A stretch of DNA of 64,000 nt from Actinernus sp. WN-2022 (taxonomy: Eukaryota > Cnidaria > Anthozoa > Actiniaria > Actinernidae). Location of the stretch: the NCBI GenBank assembly GCA_030867875.1, contig JAOWCC010000019.1, forward strand, positions 33,523,976 to 33,587,975, read 5' to 3'. Shown in pieces: positions 29,845 through 64,000 of this stretch (position 1 is the stretch's first letter; every line of letters starts with the position of its first letter). A program made the position numbers and the translations under genes. Below the pieces are notes generated by a model that was given only the letters and a program-made list of their open reading frames with translations, made no database searches and was not told where the DNA came from.

Positions 29845-30452
29845 AAGATGTCAGTATTATGTTAATTAAAAACAACTGTTTGCGTACCTTATTTTTCACT
29901 GGCTTGGTTTTCTTTGTTCATTTTGGGGAATATATCTCGAAACCCCTGCCCTGTTCGAAAGGCAGAGGGAATCTTGCACCCCGTTAAAATGAGGAGACTG
30001 AGGGGTGGATCAGGTAAAGCATGTAAAAAGGGGGAAAAGTCAACATGCTATTGTCTCGTCCATCCCTCCCCTCCAACCCCCAACCAAAATAACTAAGCCC
30101 CCCCTTCCCCCTAATCAACTTAGTAATCAAGAAATTGAAAAAGCTTGCAAAAATATTTTTTATAAGCGATTTTTGTCTGCAGCATGTACACTGTCAACTA
30201 TCAACTGATAGATGGATGATGCCTGGTTAGCCAATCAGATGGCAGTTTGCCAATAGATGGGGGCTGGATTATGCTAATAAAATAGTACAAAAAGTTTTTC
30301 CCTACCTTCGATTTTCAGTGTTTTGCAGCCTTTTTGTTTTGTTACCCAAAGTAACACAGGTATCCCAACCACGTCACAAAACCAAAATTCTGGTTTACCT
30401 GTGGTAATTCCGACCGACAGGAGATTGGGCCACGCGAGGGAAGCAATCCAAA

Positions 30453-30470
30453 ATGGCGTCCTGTCCTTGA
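30453..30470 (+). promoter_or_regulatory. Upstream ATG in CAAAATGGCG context, KATNAL2 5' region
   Basis: A five-codon upstream reading frame (ATG 30453, TGA 30468) lies 63 bp before the KATNAL2 start, in the same CCAAAATGGCGTC context seen in the MSH3-side promoter. It could be a translational brake or a YY1-type core promoter element downstream of the start of transcription. Confidence 0.4.
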
Positions 30471-30532
30471 CAACAAGAAAAGTACGAATAAGACTTCTAA
30501 GAGCTGCAGAATCTGCGGTGTTTATTTTGTAG

Positions 30533-63727
<33,195 letters not shown>

Positions 63728-63738
63728 CTGTCAAATTT

Positions 63739-63891
63739 GGAATCACGGTTTCTGGGAAACCCCACCCCTCCCCCCTGTTTCACCCTAAATTTAATGGTTA
63801 ATCATTGATTAATCATTGATTACAGTGACTAGCCAAGGGAGGGGTGGGTGGATTGTTTCCCAGAAACCGGGATTGATCCCAAATTTGTTAG
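63739..63891. mobile_element. MITE (TTTCTGGGAAACC family), copy 2, in KATNAL2 3' UTR
   Basis: Starts about 12 bp after the KATNAL2 stop codon. Ends AAATTTGGAATC...GGTTTCTGGGAAACC and complement; the centre includes ATTAATCATTGATTA. Any mature transcript extending past the stop would contain this hairpin. Confidence 0.7.
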
Positions 63892-64000
63892 GCTCTCAGT
63901 GTGTGCGAGGGAGATTTCTTACTAGGGAACCGTGCATGAGTTCTTGAATGAAAAACAATTCCATGATATTCATGATGCTTAACCGGAGTATTGACCGGGC

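Larger units (their letters stand above)
27480..30532. other. Intergenic region between the coiled-coil gene and KATNAL2
   Basis: No gene seen. It holds a G-run/GT-rich stretch near 27760-27790, a repeat end reading GACGTTTCGAGCGTTAGCCC (28000-28019, a dispersed-repeat look), scattered copies of a GGTCTGAAATAGGGT-like motif (28538-29005), and the inverted-repeat element 29271-29844. Confidence 0.5.

Overview
This is animal nuclear DNA, most likely from a cnidarian or another marine invertebrate; anthozoan is my best guess. The evidence is intron-rich metazoan genes with GT-AG junctions, many small inverted-repeat transposons, tRNA-derived SINEs, a DIRS-type retrotransposon and a Maverick/Polinton. 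Species cannot be read from the sequence alone. || Host genes. (1) MSH3, the mismatch-repair MutS homologue, runs on the minus strand from about 25345 off the left edge. Seven coding exons fit together in phase. Exon 1 carries a PCNA-binding motif and a single-base frame break. (2) A small coiled-coil protein I do not recognise starts divergently from MSH3 (25631 to 27479, two coding exons). (3) KATNAL2, a katanin p60-like AAA ATPase, fills the right half on the plus strand: 17 coding exons, 30533 to 63727, about 556 residues, all junctions in phase. || Polinton. MSH3 intron 1 (6674-25173) holds a 16.0-kb Polinton/Maverick (6877-22898) flanked by a 5-bp CCCCA duplication. It codes for a protein-primed DNA polymerase B, a DDE integrase, a packaging ATPase, a major capsid protein, a penton-like minor capsid protein and several conserved-looking proteins of unknown role. 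Its inverted repeats are long (about 1.3 kb) and each carries an F-box plus ankyrin-repeat gene; the two copies have diverged in repeat number. I found no adenain-type protease. At least eight single-base frame breaks cut its genes. Similar breaks occur in MSH3 exon 1 and the coiled-coil gene, so assembly indels and real decay must be separated before the element is called dead. || KATNAL2 introns are a transposon graveyard. They hold a 3.7-kb foldback element with inverted satellite arrays nested in a hAT-like element, a DIRS-type element, a satellite cut by a LINE, a TTAA-flanked element with a 54-bp array, a 12-copy 61-bp array, a 14-copy 40-bp array, several palindromic MITEs and two tRNA SINE families.
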